Positions 11,976-24,224 of a stretch of DNA of 64,000 nt are shown piece by piece. This stretch comes from Loxodes magnus (taxonomy: Eukaryota > Ciliophora > Karyorelictea > Loxodida > Loxodidae), in NCBI GenBank assembly GCA_946699065.1, contig CAMPDV010000119.1:372001-436000 (forward strand), read 5' to 3'. The translations under genes were made by a program, and so were the position numbers. Below the pieces are notes generated by a model. The model saw only the letters and a list, made by a program, of their open reading frames with translations, ran no database searches and was not told where the DNA came from. The stretch's first letter is position 1. Each line of letters starts with the position of its first letter.

Positions 11976-13739
11976 TCATTAACTATTTATTTACTTATAT
12001 ATCGGCAATTATACTTCAGAAGGGTTTATAATCAATTCTCCTTATTTGAGAGCTTCCTAGTACAGTTTTTTACTGAATGTGGCGATTATGCTATTGAACT
12101 ACTACTTCATCTTTTCTTGCTACTCAAGCAAAATTTTTATTACTTTCATACATTTTTTGCTTCTATCCTTCAACTACTTGATATATAAAACCAATTTCTA
12201 TTATTAAGTCATCTGAGTATTTTCACTGCTAGGCCCCTTTAAATTTTGGCTTGATTTGCTAGTTTTAATATTTCCGGTCTAAATTAAGTTTTGAGAGATA
12301 GTAAACTATATTTAAGGAAATTTCAAGAATTGCTGTTCTACTTTTTTGATCTATTCTAGGAATTCATTAAGTAGGCTTGTTGTCTCTTATTATAAATTTC
12401 CAAATTCAGCCTTTATATCACTATAAAGTAGCTTATATTTAATCTTACGTTCTTAGAGCTTTAAATTTTGCTTAGCTAAAAAATCTCTCTACTATAATAC
12501 TTAGTCATAATGCAGCGTTTTTTCTCCTGTTTTTTCTATCTTATAATCATCTCCTAATTCTGCAAATGCTTTTTCAATACTTGATTGTTGACTTTAAGCT
12601 TAGTTTTCGATCATATTAAATCGAAAGCTAGCAGGAGGAGATAAATTTGTTTGATTGTTTGAACTTTTATTCAAATTTGTAGTTTATGACTGGAAATCTT
12701 GCACCATTTGCTCTGCTTAATCTATTTAGTAAGTTTTTCCAAGGAATTGTTAAACTTAGTCAAAGACAAGGTTGAGATGCTTGACATCTTTGTTCACTTT
12801 ATTCAGTTATTTCTGTAATTTGTCCTTTTCCCTCATGTTCGAAACATTCTTTTGCATCACATTCTACAGATTTTTACTTAAGTCTTATCCTCCTTAGTTT
12901 GAAGAGTTTTAATTACTCTACTATAACTTTTTTTCAAGTTCTTGCTTTTAATCCTCTAATCTAAAGATTTTATCCTCACTTTCTCTGAGCCTTTTTTAGC
13001 ATATATTAAGTTCTTCTTTTAACTATTCAAAATAAATTTTTTCAGAATCTTCCTCTTAGAAAAATTCATTGAATGTAGACTTTTATGATCCTTCAATATC
13101 ATACTGCTAAGTAAATGTTTGCAGGTTTAGGATCTCGCTTTAGTAGAAAACTCCTTCGTCTTTCTATAGAAGATAATTAGGAACTATTTTATTTAGCTGC
13201 TTGATCTGATGCTAGTCTTCTATGATAGGATTTACTGACAAGTCCAAAAACTTTAGCTCAGCGAGATCTCGTATATACTATACATTCTTAAGGTCTCTTA
13301 TCTTATTGAAGCTAACATCAAAATTCTGTAAATTTACCATTGTTTCAACTCCTTCTAGATCTTAGATTAAATTATGGTGTGCTTCTAGTAGCATAAGTTC
13401 AGTCTTACTTCCAGACAAGCCTGATAAGGATTCAATGTGATTGAAGGAAATATTCAATTCACGTAAATTAATCAGTTAGGGAAAAACTATCGACAAGTCT
13501 TTAATAGAATTGTTTGATACATTTAGACACTCAAGTTTCGTACTAAGTGCATACATCTTAACTATTCCATTGTTACATAAATTCAATACCTTTAATTACT
13601 GCAAGAGAAGCAAATCTGGCTATGAATTAGATAGCTTGTTATTAGATAAATCTAAATCGATTAGATTTTTATAGTCACGAATGTTAAGGGACTATAATGA
13701 TTCGATATTCTAGTCTGAAAAATTTTGCATTATATGCAT
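11976..13739 (-). CDS. Leucine-rich-repeat coiled-coil protein
   Basis: The gene encodes 587 residues with no intron. Residues about 20-190 form SDS22-type leucine-rich repeats: LIDLDLSNNKLS, LKVLNLCNNGI, LECLNVSNNSIKDL, LRELNISFNHIESL, LQNFDVSFNKIRDL and LKFLDLSVNPI, the last followed by an LRR-cap-like end. The rest is coiled coil in two blocks (about residues 225-350 and 430-570) separated by a Ser/Asn/Gln linker (TNLNKSSNNQTNLSPPASFR). This order resembles centrosomal or ciliary LRR-coiled-coil proteins (the CEP97/LRRCC1 type), so a basal-body or axoneme role is plausible but inferred. The upstream 15 codons (VTFKQDLDIS) also look coding, so the true start may lie further 5' or behind an unseen intron. 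The stop TGA at 11976-11978 is the only TGA I noticed in frame. Confidence 0.82.
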
Positions 13740-15848
13740 ACTTCTAGAAATATCCAAATCCTATTTAAAGGTTACTTTTTTCCTAGCGTCAGGAGAGAAA
13801 AGAGCAGAGAAGGACAGTTACGATCTGCTGCTTGACTGCTACGTTTTTTTTTTATGAATCTTTCTTAATGACAATTACAAAGGTTTCATCTTAAAGTTAA
13901 TTATTATGTTTAAATATGAAAAAATTGCTAATTTAAAAAGAATTAAATGCTTAATTTAATTTTCTTATTTACTTAGTTAATCAATATGAAAAACACCTTC
14001 CTTATTTAATTTTCAGATTTAAAATAATTAATTTTGCTTATGTTTAGACTTTTATCTGCTTAACATAATTTAGTTGGTTTTCTAATAATTTTATTTCAAT
14101 ATTTTCATTTCCAGTATTTTATAAACTTGTAACATAATTCATTTAATACTTGTATGAAATGCTTGTACCAGCCTCACTTATTTATATATTTTACTTATAA
14201 ACTTCTAAGAGAATTTTATTATTTAAGTGTTTAGTAATTAACGAAAGTTTATACTTAATTTCAAGCTCTTTTCTTTAATATCCTAGCTTTGTTTTTTCTA
14301 GATCCCATATATTACTTAAGTTACTTTATTGGTATAATTACGCTTGAGTAGATAGATATTAAGCGGAATATTTTAGAAGATTTAATTATAAGCTTTAATA
14401 ATTATAAAGTCATCATTGACATTATTATAGCTTTATTGTATCTAATTAGATAATTGCTATCAAATGTAGTTTATGCAATGCAATAGTATAACATTATGAA
14501 GGTAATTGCTAAGTCATATTTAAGAAATCCTTAGTATGACGAGCTTATTTATTTCATTTGTAGCTATTAAGATGAAAATTAAGCTTTATTTCTAATACAT
14601 TTTAAGTTCAGATCCTTAGTAAGATTTTTTGATACCTAAATTACAAAATTAATGAGCTTTGGGGATTTAGTTAAATTTATGTAAATAAATTTGGATTTTT
14701 TTCGTTTTTATAGATTAACTCTTATCCTTATCATATCATTAAGCTTCTTGTTTCTTTCGATCTCTTTGAATTTATAACATGCTATTTATAGTTATTTTCC
14801 CCTTTTTTATACTTCTCTCGATATTTACTTTTAATTGCATAACCTACTAGAAAGCTAAAATCTTAATTATAGAGAAAGCAATAAAGACTAAAAATACTAT
14901 AGATAAAGTTCTACTTTTTAAATATAACCAAAAAATTTAAATATAGCAACTGATATAGGCATGCAGTGGATGAGGATGCTAAAATTTGAATTTAATACAG
15001 CAGAAATAATAATAGAAGTACGAAAGTAATGCAGTCATTTACTACTTTGAAGAAGAAGTTAACAATAACTAAGGTATGAAGTATTTCAGACTATTTAATG
15101 AAAGCTAATTCAAAAGTTTTAAATTATTGATAAAATAGTTTAGCATACTGATTACATTTTTACATTACCCTTTTATCAGAAACTTGAAGTAATAGCTAAA
15201 ATCTATGAAGCTTAAATAAACAATAAGCTAAATTATTTAAGTAAATCTCTTCAAATAAATCTAGACTCTCTAGTTTATATCTCTAAACTAGAATATAATC
15301 AGTTTTTATAAATAGTATTTCAAGCTTTACGATCTGAATTAACTTAAACCTTTTAATAATAATTAACTTCAAATGGTAAAAGTGATATTAATGGGCTTAT
15401 AACTATAGATGATAGACATATTAATATGAAACTTAATTATTGCTAAATAATATAGTTCTCACTTTTATACGATCATTTCCTATTATTATAACACTAAATG
15501 AAAACAATATTAATAGAGAAGCAATTTATTAAGATTATATACTGAAAGATAACTGAAGCATAGATAAATAAAATGAATGGTATAGTAATATCATGTTTTT
15601 AATTGAATACTAGTGTAATAATTGATGGATGCAGATAAGATAAAAGCTAATTATGCTTATTAATACTATACAGTAATTAACATAATTGGCTGCTTCATTA
15701 TAAAGAGTTTATTTCTGTAATTATATTTTAGGATTTAGATAATTAATTAAAGCTGCTAAAAAATGAAGCAAAAAGATTAAACTTGGTAGTTAAGAACTTA
15801 GAAAAAAAAATTTAATAAATGAATAATAGTTAAGAAATAGGTAAAGAA
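13740..15848. other. Intergenic, weak open frame only
   Basis: The bases just upstream of the LRR gene (13750-13850) are pyrimidine/purine skewed and GC-richer, and may be its 5' region. A plus-strand frame at about 14961-15600 stays open apart from several TGAs. It lacks motifs and has AT-driven composition, so I did not call it. Confidence 0.45.
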
Positions 15849-17312
15849 TCATTTTTCCTTTTACTTGTATCCTTCAAACGTGTCTAAAGCTCTATTGCAA
15901 GTTTCAACTTTCAAAAATATAAAACTTAATGATAAGAATACTCCCATTCCAAAAAATACTTAATAAGGAAGCTCCTTATAGACGTCATCTAGAACAGTGC
16001 TAATAGTTGGAGCGATTGTTCCACCTATTCTTGATATAAATGTCATAAAAGCTAGACTTGAGTTTCTAATAGGAGTAGGATAATATTCGGATGTATACAG
16101 TCATAAAAGTGTAAAAGCAGATTCAGAAAAAGCTAAAGAAATAGAAACACTTATTATAAATAGATTTTTATCTATATCAAACATACATGGAAACATGAAA
16201 ACATTTGCTATAAAAAGAAATATCCTTGTTGTATTTTTTCTTCCAAAATAAGGAATGTTAATAAGAAAAACCATTAAAGCTGTTGTAGGAAGAGCAAATA
16301 TAACTGAAATTAAAACCCCAGATAAAACATCATCGTCACCTGAGTTTTCTTAAATTGTTTCAGGAAGAACAAAAGTTCCTCCTCATGTTATATAAGAAAC
16401 AAAAAACCAACCTATTGATAATATAACTGTAGTTCCTAAGAATTCTGATCGAAATATATTAGTAAACTTATACTCTACAGAAGGTTTAACAGATCTAATA
16501 ATTTCTTTCTCTTCTTCATTCAATGGAGGGTGCTTATTCAGCCTGTTCATCTTATCAAAGGATTCAATAGCTTCATCGTATCTTTATTTATTTGCAAGAT
16601 AGTAAACTGTTTCAGGCATTGTAAATTACATAAAAGCTGTTATTGCAAGAGGAGCAGCTGAAACTATATACATTCATCTTCAATAAGTTGGGTCCATATC
16701 AGGTACAATTCAAAAGGCCAATCCCATTATATAAAGTTCTCCAAAAATCCAAAAGAAATCCCAAAAAGTATAAAATTTTCCTCTTGTACTAGAAGGTAAT
16801 ATTTCCGATACATAAGTTGATCCACATACCAAACAAACACCAATTGCAACTCCAACAATTAAACGAACAAAGCAGAAACTCCAATATTCAGGCATCAATC
16901 CACTAGCAACTCCAAATATTACTATTACGATATTTCCTATCCATTATGGTCACTTTCTTCCTATATTATCAGCTACTGGTCCAACAACCATTACTCCAAA
17001 AGTATATCCAAACTAAACGAAAGAGCCCAGAAGTCCTTTTTTGATTGGTCCTAAATCTCATTCATCTTCTAACACTTCAGACATGACTACAGCCAATAAA
17101 AGTTCAGCACCATCAGCAAAAGCCATCAGAGAAGCTATTGTTAATAATAAAAACTAGAACCTGCCCACACCTCTTCTATTAAAAATTTCTGTTAAATCTT
17201 ATTTATTCTAATTTGCTTCTTCCTATTTTGCTTCATTCAGATAAGTAGGTTGTTCACTTTAGATAAGAGGGTTTTTTTCAGAAACCATCTAAATTTGCTA
17301 AGCTTCTGTCAT
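15849..17312 (-). CDS. Major facilitator superfamily transporter (sugar porter / SV2-like)
   Basis: The protein has 487 residues and about 12 membrane spans in two sets of six around a charged central loop (DKMNRLNKHPPLNEEEKE). MFS hallmarks are present: ADGAEL in span 1; GYTFGVMVVGPVADNIGRKW, the G-x3-D-x2-GRK loop between spans 2 and 3; MPETVYYL after span 6, equivalent to the sugar-porter PESPR motif; and PYFGRK, the second-half counterpart. The span-4 equivalent runs VRLIVGVAIGVCLVCG-TYVSEILP. The closest relatives by pattern are SV2/SVOP-type organic-solute transporters and sugar porters; the substrate is unknown. TGA codes Trp repeatedly (EDEWDLGP, GRKWPQW, LAFWIV, TYWRWMY, ITWGGTF, LLWLY), including the conserved Trp after GRK. 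The cytosolic N terminus is Gln-rich. The stop TGA is at 15849-15851. Spacing to the next upstream minus-strand gene is only about 90 bp. Confidence 0.93.
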
Positions 17313-17404
17313 AAAATGTAATTTATTAAAATTTTTTTATCTATACTTTAGAATAGTTAAAAGTATTATTTATAAACGGATTTTTAATTAAATATTAAAT
17401 TACT

Positions 17405-18523
17405 TCAAAATTACGAAGAATCGTTTAAAGCTTCCTAAAGATTTCTCTGTAGCATCTAAATTTCTTGATCGAGAACAATTATCTCACTTTCTATTTCATT
17501 TTTTTACCCTAATGGAACTTCTTTATCAATGTAAAATCTCTCTCCTTTTTGAAACTTCTACTTAATTTATTCATTTTCAAACCTTTTATTCCCTTGCTTT
17601 TAGTGTTGCTATTTTATAGATAATTGATCTCCTAAAGTATGAATATATTCCTTAAGATGAATAATAAGTTCTCCTTATTCTTAAACAGTAGCTTGTAAAG
17701 ATATATTAGCTTAAAAGCAATCTTATTTTTCTTACTCTAGAAGTTTTATTTTCAGTATGTTTTGCTCTTCTTATTAATTATGAGAAGTTTCTAGTGTTAC
17801 AATTCTTTCCCTCATATTAGTTATATAATCTCTCATTTTATCCAATTCCATTCTATAAGAAGTTACTAATTAATCTTGCTCTTACTTACTTTTGACTAGT
17901 AGCTCTTATAAATTATTCCTCTCTTCTTTGATTTTTTTAATTTCGCTATCTTAATAATAAATTTCAGTGTATTACTAAGAACTTTGATAAGACTCATTTA
18001 TTTGAAAGCACGATTCATCTTTGCTATTAATCTATACTAGCTTTGTCAGATTTTATTATATATCTTTAATAGATTACTACAATGAACTTTTTCCTTGAAA
18101 ATTGCTAGTCTTTTTTAACATTTTTTAAGCATTAACTACTATATCAGAATTCTTTGATAATAGTTTTCTAAATAATACAGTTCTTTATTTTACTATTTAT
18201 TCAATCTACTCTAAATTTGTTCTCAATCTTGAAATGTCTTCTCCTGGATCTCTAATCTTTTATGATTGTTTAGCTAATTAATGCTTTAAACTTGCAATTT
18301 CATCTTTCTCTTACCATTTTTCTTATTTCATAGCTTCTAATACGTCACTCATTTTTTCAAGCTGTTATTAAAGACTCTGATTTTGCTCTTTCAGTCTGCC
18401 AGATTCTCTAGAACTAGCATTTAATCTAGCTTGAGTTTCACTTAGTTACTATTTGCATTGCTTGTATTTCTCCTTTAAATTTTTAAATTACTCCTAAAGA
18501 GATTCTGAACTCTAAGTCTCCAT
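17405..18523 (-). CDS. Coiled-coil protein
   Basis: A 372-residue protein that is almost entirely predicted coiled coil, starting METQSSESLQEQFKNLKEKY and continuing with heptad-like KQCKQQLSETQARL and LKEQNQSLQQQLEKMSDVLE. No globular domain or membrane span was seen. A less helical stretch at residues about 120-190 contains RKLLSKNSDIVVNAQKMLKK, and the C-terminal part has LKEYIHTLGDQL and ERFYIDKEVPLGQ. Most Gln codons are TAA/TAG. I found no in-frame TGA before the stop at 17405-17407. A cytoskeletal or basal-body role is typical for such proteins in ciliates but is only a guess. It ends about 90 bp upstream of the MFS gene, on the same strand. Confidence 0.85.
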
Positions 18524-19161
18524 CTTACATTACTATTACTAATTTTGCTCTTTTAACTATGTGGTGACCTTTCTTTTAGTAGTTTAGCTACTTTTAGGAG
18601 AATTAAAAGAGTTATAACTATTGTTTCTTTAGATCTTTTATTGCTTCATTTTAATATTAGGTTCAAATTTAATTCAAATTCCTAACAACTTATTACCTTA
18701 CTTAGAAATCCCTTTTTAAGATATAACTTAAGACTAATTTAAACTTAGTATTTATTTTTAATATTTCTATATCTCTATTTAGTTTAAATTTAGCCTTATA
18801 CGTAGTATATGCTAGATATTATCACTAGCATACAATTTTCCATATATTGTTCTTAAAAAGCAATCTAAAGTAAAATTCTCTTCACTTACAGAAGATCGCT
18901 CTTTTAAATGTTTGAAGTGATTATATAAGTAACTAAATTAAGGAAACTAAAATAGCATATCTTGATATATAATCCCCATATTCAGTAGTATTTGCTGCTA
19001 GTTTCTATTTCTTATATTTATGCTCTCTAAGTATATTTCCCTTTATTAGTTACCATTGAACTTATTTACTATGCACATACTAAGAGCTGACTAAGTTAGA
19101 TTGTATACACATTTTTGTTAATTACTTAGATAGAAAATTTAATTATCAATATTTTAGTTAA
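18524..19161. other. Intergenic between divergent genes, nothing recognised
   Basis: AT-rich DNA between the starts of the coiled-coil gene (minus) and the LYR gene (plus). No conserved element was identified. Confidence 0.5.
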
Positions 19162-19509
19162 ATGAGTCTTAGTCCTTAACTCAAGTTCTATAGAAGAATG
19201 CTTAAGCATATAAATGACTTCTTTAGAGATGATTTATAAAACATCAAAGCTATGAATTTAATTTTGAAAGCTGAAATGATGGAACATAAAAAAGAACAAG
19301 ATCCTATAAAAATTGCAGACCTTATTTATAAAGGAGAGTCCGTAAGAAATTGGATGCTAACTGATGTTATTAGAGCAGATAAGAAAGATGAAGGGACTTT
19401 GAAAATGAAGATAAGATAAAGTAACTTGTAGACTACTAAAATAAAACCTGTGAAAAACCCACAATTTTTCGAATTTGAGGTTCCAGAGAAATACATTTTA
19501 AAGGAATGA
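19162..19509 (+). CDS. LYR-motif mitochondrial assembly factor (LYRM7/MZM1-like)
   Basis: The protein has 115 residues. The N terminus LKFYRRMLKHINDFF is a LYR motif (here F-Y-R-R). The helical core ends with DPIKIADLIYKGESVRNWML, which contains the conserved downstream aromatic residue, followed by TDVIRADKKDEGTLKMKI. That ending matches the LYRM7/MZM1 subgroup, whose C terminus reads roughly N-[IV]-V-Q-G...G-[NT]-Y-x-[LM]-x-[IV]. In that subgroup the protein binds the Rieske iron-sulphur subunit in the mitochondrial matrix and helps insert it into respiratory complex III. The length matches the family. No presequence is visible, which is normal for LYR proteins. The stop TGA at 19507-19509 is followed by AT-rich non-coding DNA. 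The LYR assignment is firm; the LYRM7 subgroup is likely but not proven. Confidence 0.82.
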
Positions 19510-21000
19510 ACTTAACAATCTATTATAAATTAAGCTTTTTAACGTATTAACCTTACTAAGCTTCTTTAATCTGGTGAAGGTTTTAAAAAGAAATAAAATC
19601 TCCTCAAATTTTACTTTGCTTAATTCAACTAAATCTTTTACTAACATTCTCTCAGGTTTTCTATTTAAAGCTCATTAAAATTAAAGCTAGTAGAAACCAT
19701 AATATCTAAAAATTTAAATAAAAAGACTTTATAAAAACAATGCTTATTCTCTAAACTTAATTGATAGTATCTAACTTATTTCTATAATTCTATATTTAGT
19801 CTATATTAGTAATTAAACATTTATAGAAATAAAGCTTTTCTCTATATTTATGACTAATCCGTTTTTATATCTAATTAGATTTAATCTATGACTATTTAAT
19901 TTTTCTGACTATTCTTTCAAACTAGTTAGCTTGGCTAATGTTATAAGATAAGAATCTAAATTTGTATGATATACATATGCTCTTTATTAATTTTAGCTCT
20001 GCTTATTAATATTTAACTTGTAAATGTTCGATATTATAATCATACGCTTTGATATGTTTCATACTTTATAACCCTTATAATTCTCCTTTAACGAATGCAA
20101 AGCATCTTAGCTAAATATTAAGGGTATGCTGCTTACTGTTTACTTAAATTTAAGATTTTAAATATCTAGACTTGTAAGATATTAGGGTATTTATTAACTT
20201 ATGCTCTGAATAGTTTTTTTATTTATATACCTAATATAACTGCATCTATTTATTATTAACACAGTCTAAAGAAAAAATAAGAAGATAGTAAAAGCACTTT
20301 CTGGTTATATATCCTATGTGCAATAGTAAATAGTTGTTAGAATACTTAATCTCTAATTTACAAACAATAAAAGAGCAAATTTTTTATTAATGCCATTTGC
20401 TTAATGCTTAATCTTGCTAGGCTGAGCTATTAAGTTATTAGCTATAAAGATGTATAATAAAGGTATATTGATTTATGGTTTTGCTTAATAATTACAAGTA
20501 GTTATTAGAGATATTTAGTAGATATATTGCTCAAGATGTGGTACAATAAGTAAAAATATAGAAAGTGAAGTCTCAGAAAAATCTTTTAATAGCTAAAGCT
20601 AAAAATTTAGCTTTTATAAATAATTAAGTCTGTAATGGAATTTAAGCTAAGGATCTTTATAAGTTTAAGAAGATATTTAGCTTAAAAAATCTTTAAGAGT
20701 AAAGGTATTTAAAAGATATTAAGCATTGTTTAATAACTACAATCTCACAATAAAAATTGAATTATTATAATTATACTGTCTTGATACTTTCTATTATTTA
20801 AGTGATATACAATTGCAAATATTATGTTCAAACAATCTGTTAGGAAATTTAGATAAAGTTGAGTAACTTGGCATTAGAGGAAGATTAAAAGAAGTTTATT
20901 TTGCTAGTTAATGCTTCATTCTTACAAAGCAAGGCTTAATGGGGAAATTAATTAAATAATTAATTTTTGATTTAGTTAAATAAAATCTTCTGTTACTAAA
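19510..21000. other. Intergenic, nothing recognised
   Basis: This 1.5-kb AT-rich spacer lies between two plus-strand genes. No coding or RNA signal was identified. Confidence 0.5.
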
Positions 21001-21648
21001 ATGCTTCCTGCCTATACCAAATAATGCGGATCAGATTTAATGTTTTAAGCTATAATTCATAATAATGTAGAAGATGTTGTAGCCTTGCTTGAAGATTAAG
21101 AAGTGAACATTGACTGCAGGAATGTGAACGGCCTTACCCCTTTGAACTTATCAGTTTAAATGAATCATTTAGGGTTTACAGAATTATTTCTGAAATATGG
21201 AGCTAATCCTGATTTGAGCGATAATGTAGATATAGGACTAAACAGTCCTATACATAGAGCAATTGAGTAGAATAATATAGAGATTCTTTAAATGCTTATT
21301 GATTACAATGCTGGCTTGAATTTAAAGAATGAAAATGGATTTACTCCTCTACATATTGCTTGCAGGAAGAATTTGCCTGATATAGTGAAAATGCTATTGA
21401 TAAGAGGAGCTGATGGAAATATAAGAGATAAATTCGGAAACAACGCAACTTTTTGAGCTTAATATAATAACTTCCAAGATATTTTAAAGATTGAAGGACT
21501 CTCACCTCCATTACATATTTCCAAAGAAGAACTCATGGACCATAGATTGAACATAAGGAAAACACTAGGACTTAAGCCGCCGAAATTTAAAAAGAAAGGT
21601 ATGATGGGAAAGGGAAAGGGAAAGGGGAAAGGAAAAAAGAAAAAGTGA
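21001..21648 (+). CDS. Ankyrin-repeat protein with Lys/Gly-rich tail
   Basis: A 215-residue protein made of four ankyrin repeats: residues about 11-40 (DLMFQAIIHNNVEDVVALLE), 44-75 (NGLTPLNLSVQMNHLGFTEL), 80-112 (NSPIHRAIEQNNIEILQMLI) and 115-147 (NGFTPLHIACRKNLPDIVKM), plus a partial fifth (FGNNATFWAQYNNFQDIL). The Trp in ATFWAQYN (residue 152) is encoded by TGA at 21454-21456, where ankyrin proteins often have an aromatic residue before A-x-x-N/G. A short linker (GLSPPLHISKEELMDHR) leads to a tail of repeated Lys-Gly residues ending in KKKK. The tail is compatible with binding nucleic acid, acidic lipid or tubulin. The stop TGA is at 21646-21648. The partner is unknown; the repeat fold itself is clear. 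Confidence 0.9.
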
Positions 21649-22113
21649 TTGTATAGATATCCAATTTTCTTATCTCTATTAGCTTATATTGATTTTCGCC
21701 TTTCTATATATTCTACAGTTAATCTAGTATTTTAATATGAAATCCTAAGTTCATGAGGTCTTTTACAGTTAAAAATTCATCTATCTCCTTAAAAGAACAA
21801 TACTCTAATCTCTTTAGTATTTTTAAGTTACTCTAATTTAAGTTTACAAATTTATCTTATTCTCCAAGAACTCAAAAGAGTGCAACAATTATAAATTTAC
21901 TTTTCTAAATTTGTGATAAATGAGGAGTAAATAGCAAACACAATGATCAAGATATTAAAGAGATGGAACACACTAAAAAATGTAAATTCGATAGCAAAAG
22001 AGTGTTTAACTTTCTTTAGTAAGTTAGTGGCATTGATATGTTAAATTAGATAGGTTAAATAAATTTAATGAAATTTAATAGTATTCAAAAGTATATACAT
22101 AGCACAAATTTTA
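21649..22113. other. Intergenic between convergent genes, nothing seen
   Basis: AT-rich DNA between the 3' ends of the ankyrin gene and the Gln/Asn-rich gene, with no recognisable element. Confidence 0.45.
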
Positions 22114-24224
22114 TCATTCCTTTTCATTTTTGTTGAAGTCCTACACTTTTTTCTTTGGTAAGGTTTTCTGAATATTAATTAACTTACAACTTTTTCTCAT
22201 GAAGGAGCACCATCCCAATAATATCACTAAACAAGGGCGTTCTTTTTTTTACTGTCCATTTTAATAATTTTTTGAAGAAGCCATTCATTTTATATCTAAC
22301 ATATGCTTTTAATAATTAGTTCTGCTTAAGATAATAATTCCACATTCTCTTAGTCTTTAAAATTTTTTGCCTTAAAAGTCTGCACTAAATAGTGAAATGG
22401 AACAACATTGCAGTTACTTTAGTTAGCTTTCTTCTTCTGCTATTTACTATCAAGTCATTACTAAAAATGCTTTGATACCTCTCTAAGAGTTCCAATCAAA
22501 ATATTTTAATTATAACCATCAAAAGAGGAAGAGTTCACTTTCAAATTTTTGTTTTTACCAATAACCTAATCAGTAAGATTTTCAATAATTTTTTGCTATT
22601 AAGATTTAGTTTCATTATTATTGGTATCTAACCTCTGCTACATAATAATAATTTTCTATTCCTCTTTTTTTTCGTTAGTATTAATTTGCTTTTCACTTTA
22701 TTAATCTTGCTGCTATTAATTTTTCTTATTCTTAGTGCTTATGCAAATCGCATTTTCTTCATCTTTCTTCGTGACTTCTATCTAAATTTTTTCTGATTTT
22801 TCACTTAATTTTTTGGTATCTTCTTACTTTGTGTTTTAGTTAATAATAAGTACTTGTTCATCATTTTACTTCTATTTTTTTATGAGACTCTACTCTCCAT
22901 TATTGTCAGTTTTTTTTCTTGGTCTTTTTTTCTGCTTTTTTTCATCTTCCTCCTAATTTTCATTATCTACATATCCAAATTAATTAAAATCCTTCACTTC
23001 CAAATCTTAATCTAATTCCATATTATTTCCTTTAATTAGTTCTGGTTTCTATGAGGTAGCTTGAATGTTCTAAAGTAAATTCTTACTTAAGTTTAAGTCT
23101 TAAATGATATTGAACAAATCTAATCTTCCATTTGCTTAATAAAATTGTCTTAACTTTCTTACATTAGTACATCAACATTTTAAAGGACACTTTAAATGCT
23201 CAATTCTAGTTAAATCATTTACGGCTACTAACTCAAATTCATTTCGTTTCGAGTTTACTCCATTAAATTTTGCAATTAATTTTCCTTGTTAATGCATACA
23301 TTTAATTTGCTGTCTACATCTTCCAAAACCTATATTAAAAATTACAATATTCAGATTAGTTCTATACTTAATGTACTTTACGAAGTTTTTATCTGGTTTT
23401 ATGCTATTGGCATAGAGTAACATTTGACATGCATATATGTATTTTTGATTATATTCTGCAATGTTCATTTCAATTCTGTTTTTCTACTCCTGTAATCTCT
23501 GATTAACTTATTTGACTTAATCTAAATCTTTTTGTAGTTATTATATTCTTTGAATCTAACTTTGATCATTCTCTATCATTTGTTCGTACTAAGATTCTAT
23601 GGTCTCTACGTATTTATTCATATTACTTATTATGTTTTGGTAGTTTTGAATATTCTATTTTAGCTTATTCAAGTTACCTCTAATATTTTAATGGCTATTA
23701 CTTAGCTAATTATTATTTATTTCGTTTTTTGGGTTTAGATTCGGTTGATTAGCCTGAGTTTTATGAATTTAAGATGTGAGGTTACTTTATTAATCTTATT
23801 TCGAATTTTCTTAGTCTTCCTTTTTTTTGACTGTTGTATCTTACATGCTCTTTTCAGTAGAGAGCTCCACTTAATTTTAATCTTATTAATTTTTATTTTC
23901 TTATTCCTAGTTCTGATTATCAGTTTATTAATTCTAGTTATCATTACTTTAAACTTGTGGAGTACTTTGAGATTCCTGCATTTGCTTCTTGTTCTCTTAT
24001 TAAATGAATTACTAAATAGCTGTATTAACAGCATTATTCTTCTGAATGGTGTTCTTTTGCTTTTTCTACGCTGAGCTATCGTTTTACTTATTTGTCTGTT
24101 GTCTTGATAGAGAAATTTTACCAACCAATTGGTTTTAAAGGGACTCAACTAGAAAAGAGTCTTATCTAGATTGCTATTCTTATATTATTTGACTTTTATC
24201 CTTTTAGACTTTTTTTGCCTCCAT
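22114..24224 (-). CDS. Gln/Asn-rich probable nuclear protein with Cys cluster
   Basis: The protein has 696 residues after removal of one 20-nt intron (22168-22187). The order is a Gln/Asn/Lys low-complexity N terminus (to about residue 190), a coiled coil (about 190-265, MNKYVETIESQYEQMIENDQ), and a globular section with paired cysteines (FGRCRQQIKCMHQQGKL and HLKCPLKCWCTN, about 295-361) that could bind zinc. Next come an acidic stretch, a basic cluster KKQKKRPRKK that looks like a nuclear localisation signal, a second low-complexity part and a conserved-looking C-terminal section (PFHYLVQTFKAKNF, NEWLLQKII, QWYYWDGAPSWEK). Several of its Trp residues are TGA codons (KCWCTN, QQWLDSK, QWYYW, SWEK). 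Without the intron the frame runs on into non-coding DNA; with it the protein ends VQDFNKNEKE at TGA 22114-22116. The Cys spacing is not a classical RING or SP-RING that I can confirm. A nuclear role is inferred. Confidence 0.8.
22168..22187 (-). other. Predicted 20-nt intron
   Basis: The minus strand reads GTAAGTTAATTAATATTCAG. Splicing joins SWEKV to KTLPKKKVQDFNKNEKE and reaches a TGA stop. The total exon length becomes a multiple of three. Confidence 0.75.

Noticed and set aside
14961..15600. Plus-strand frame open with TGA as Trp
   Set aside because: Several TGAs, no motif, no clear end; similar frames arise in non-coding parts of this genome.
23735..24148. 137-residue minus-strand standard-code frame
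   Set aside because: It is an alternative-frame shadow of the Gln/Asn-rich gene (22114-24224): TAA-coded Gln in one frame leaves long open shifted frames.
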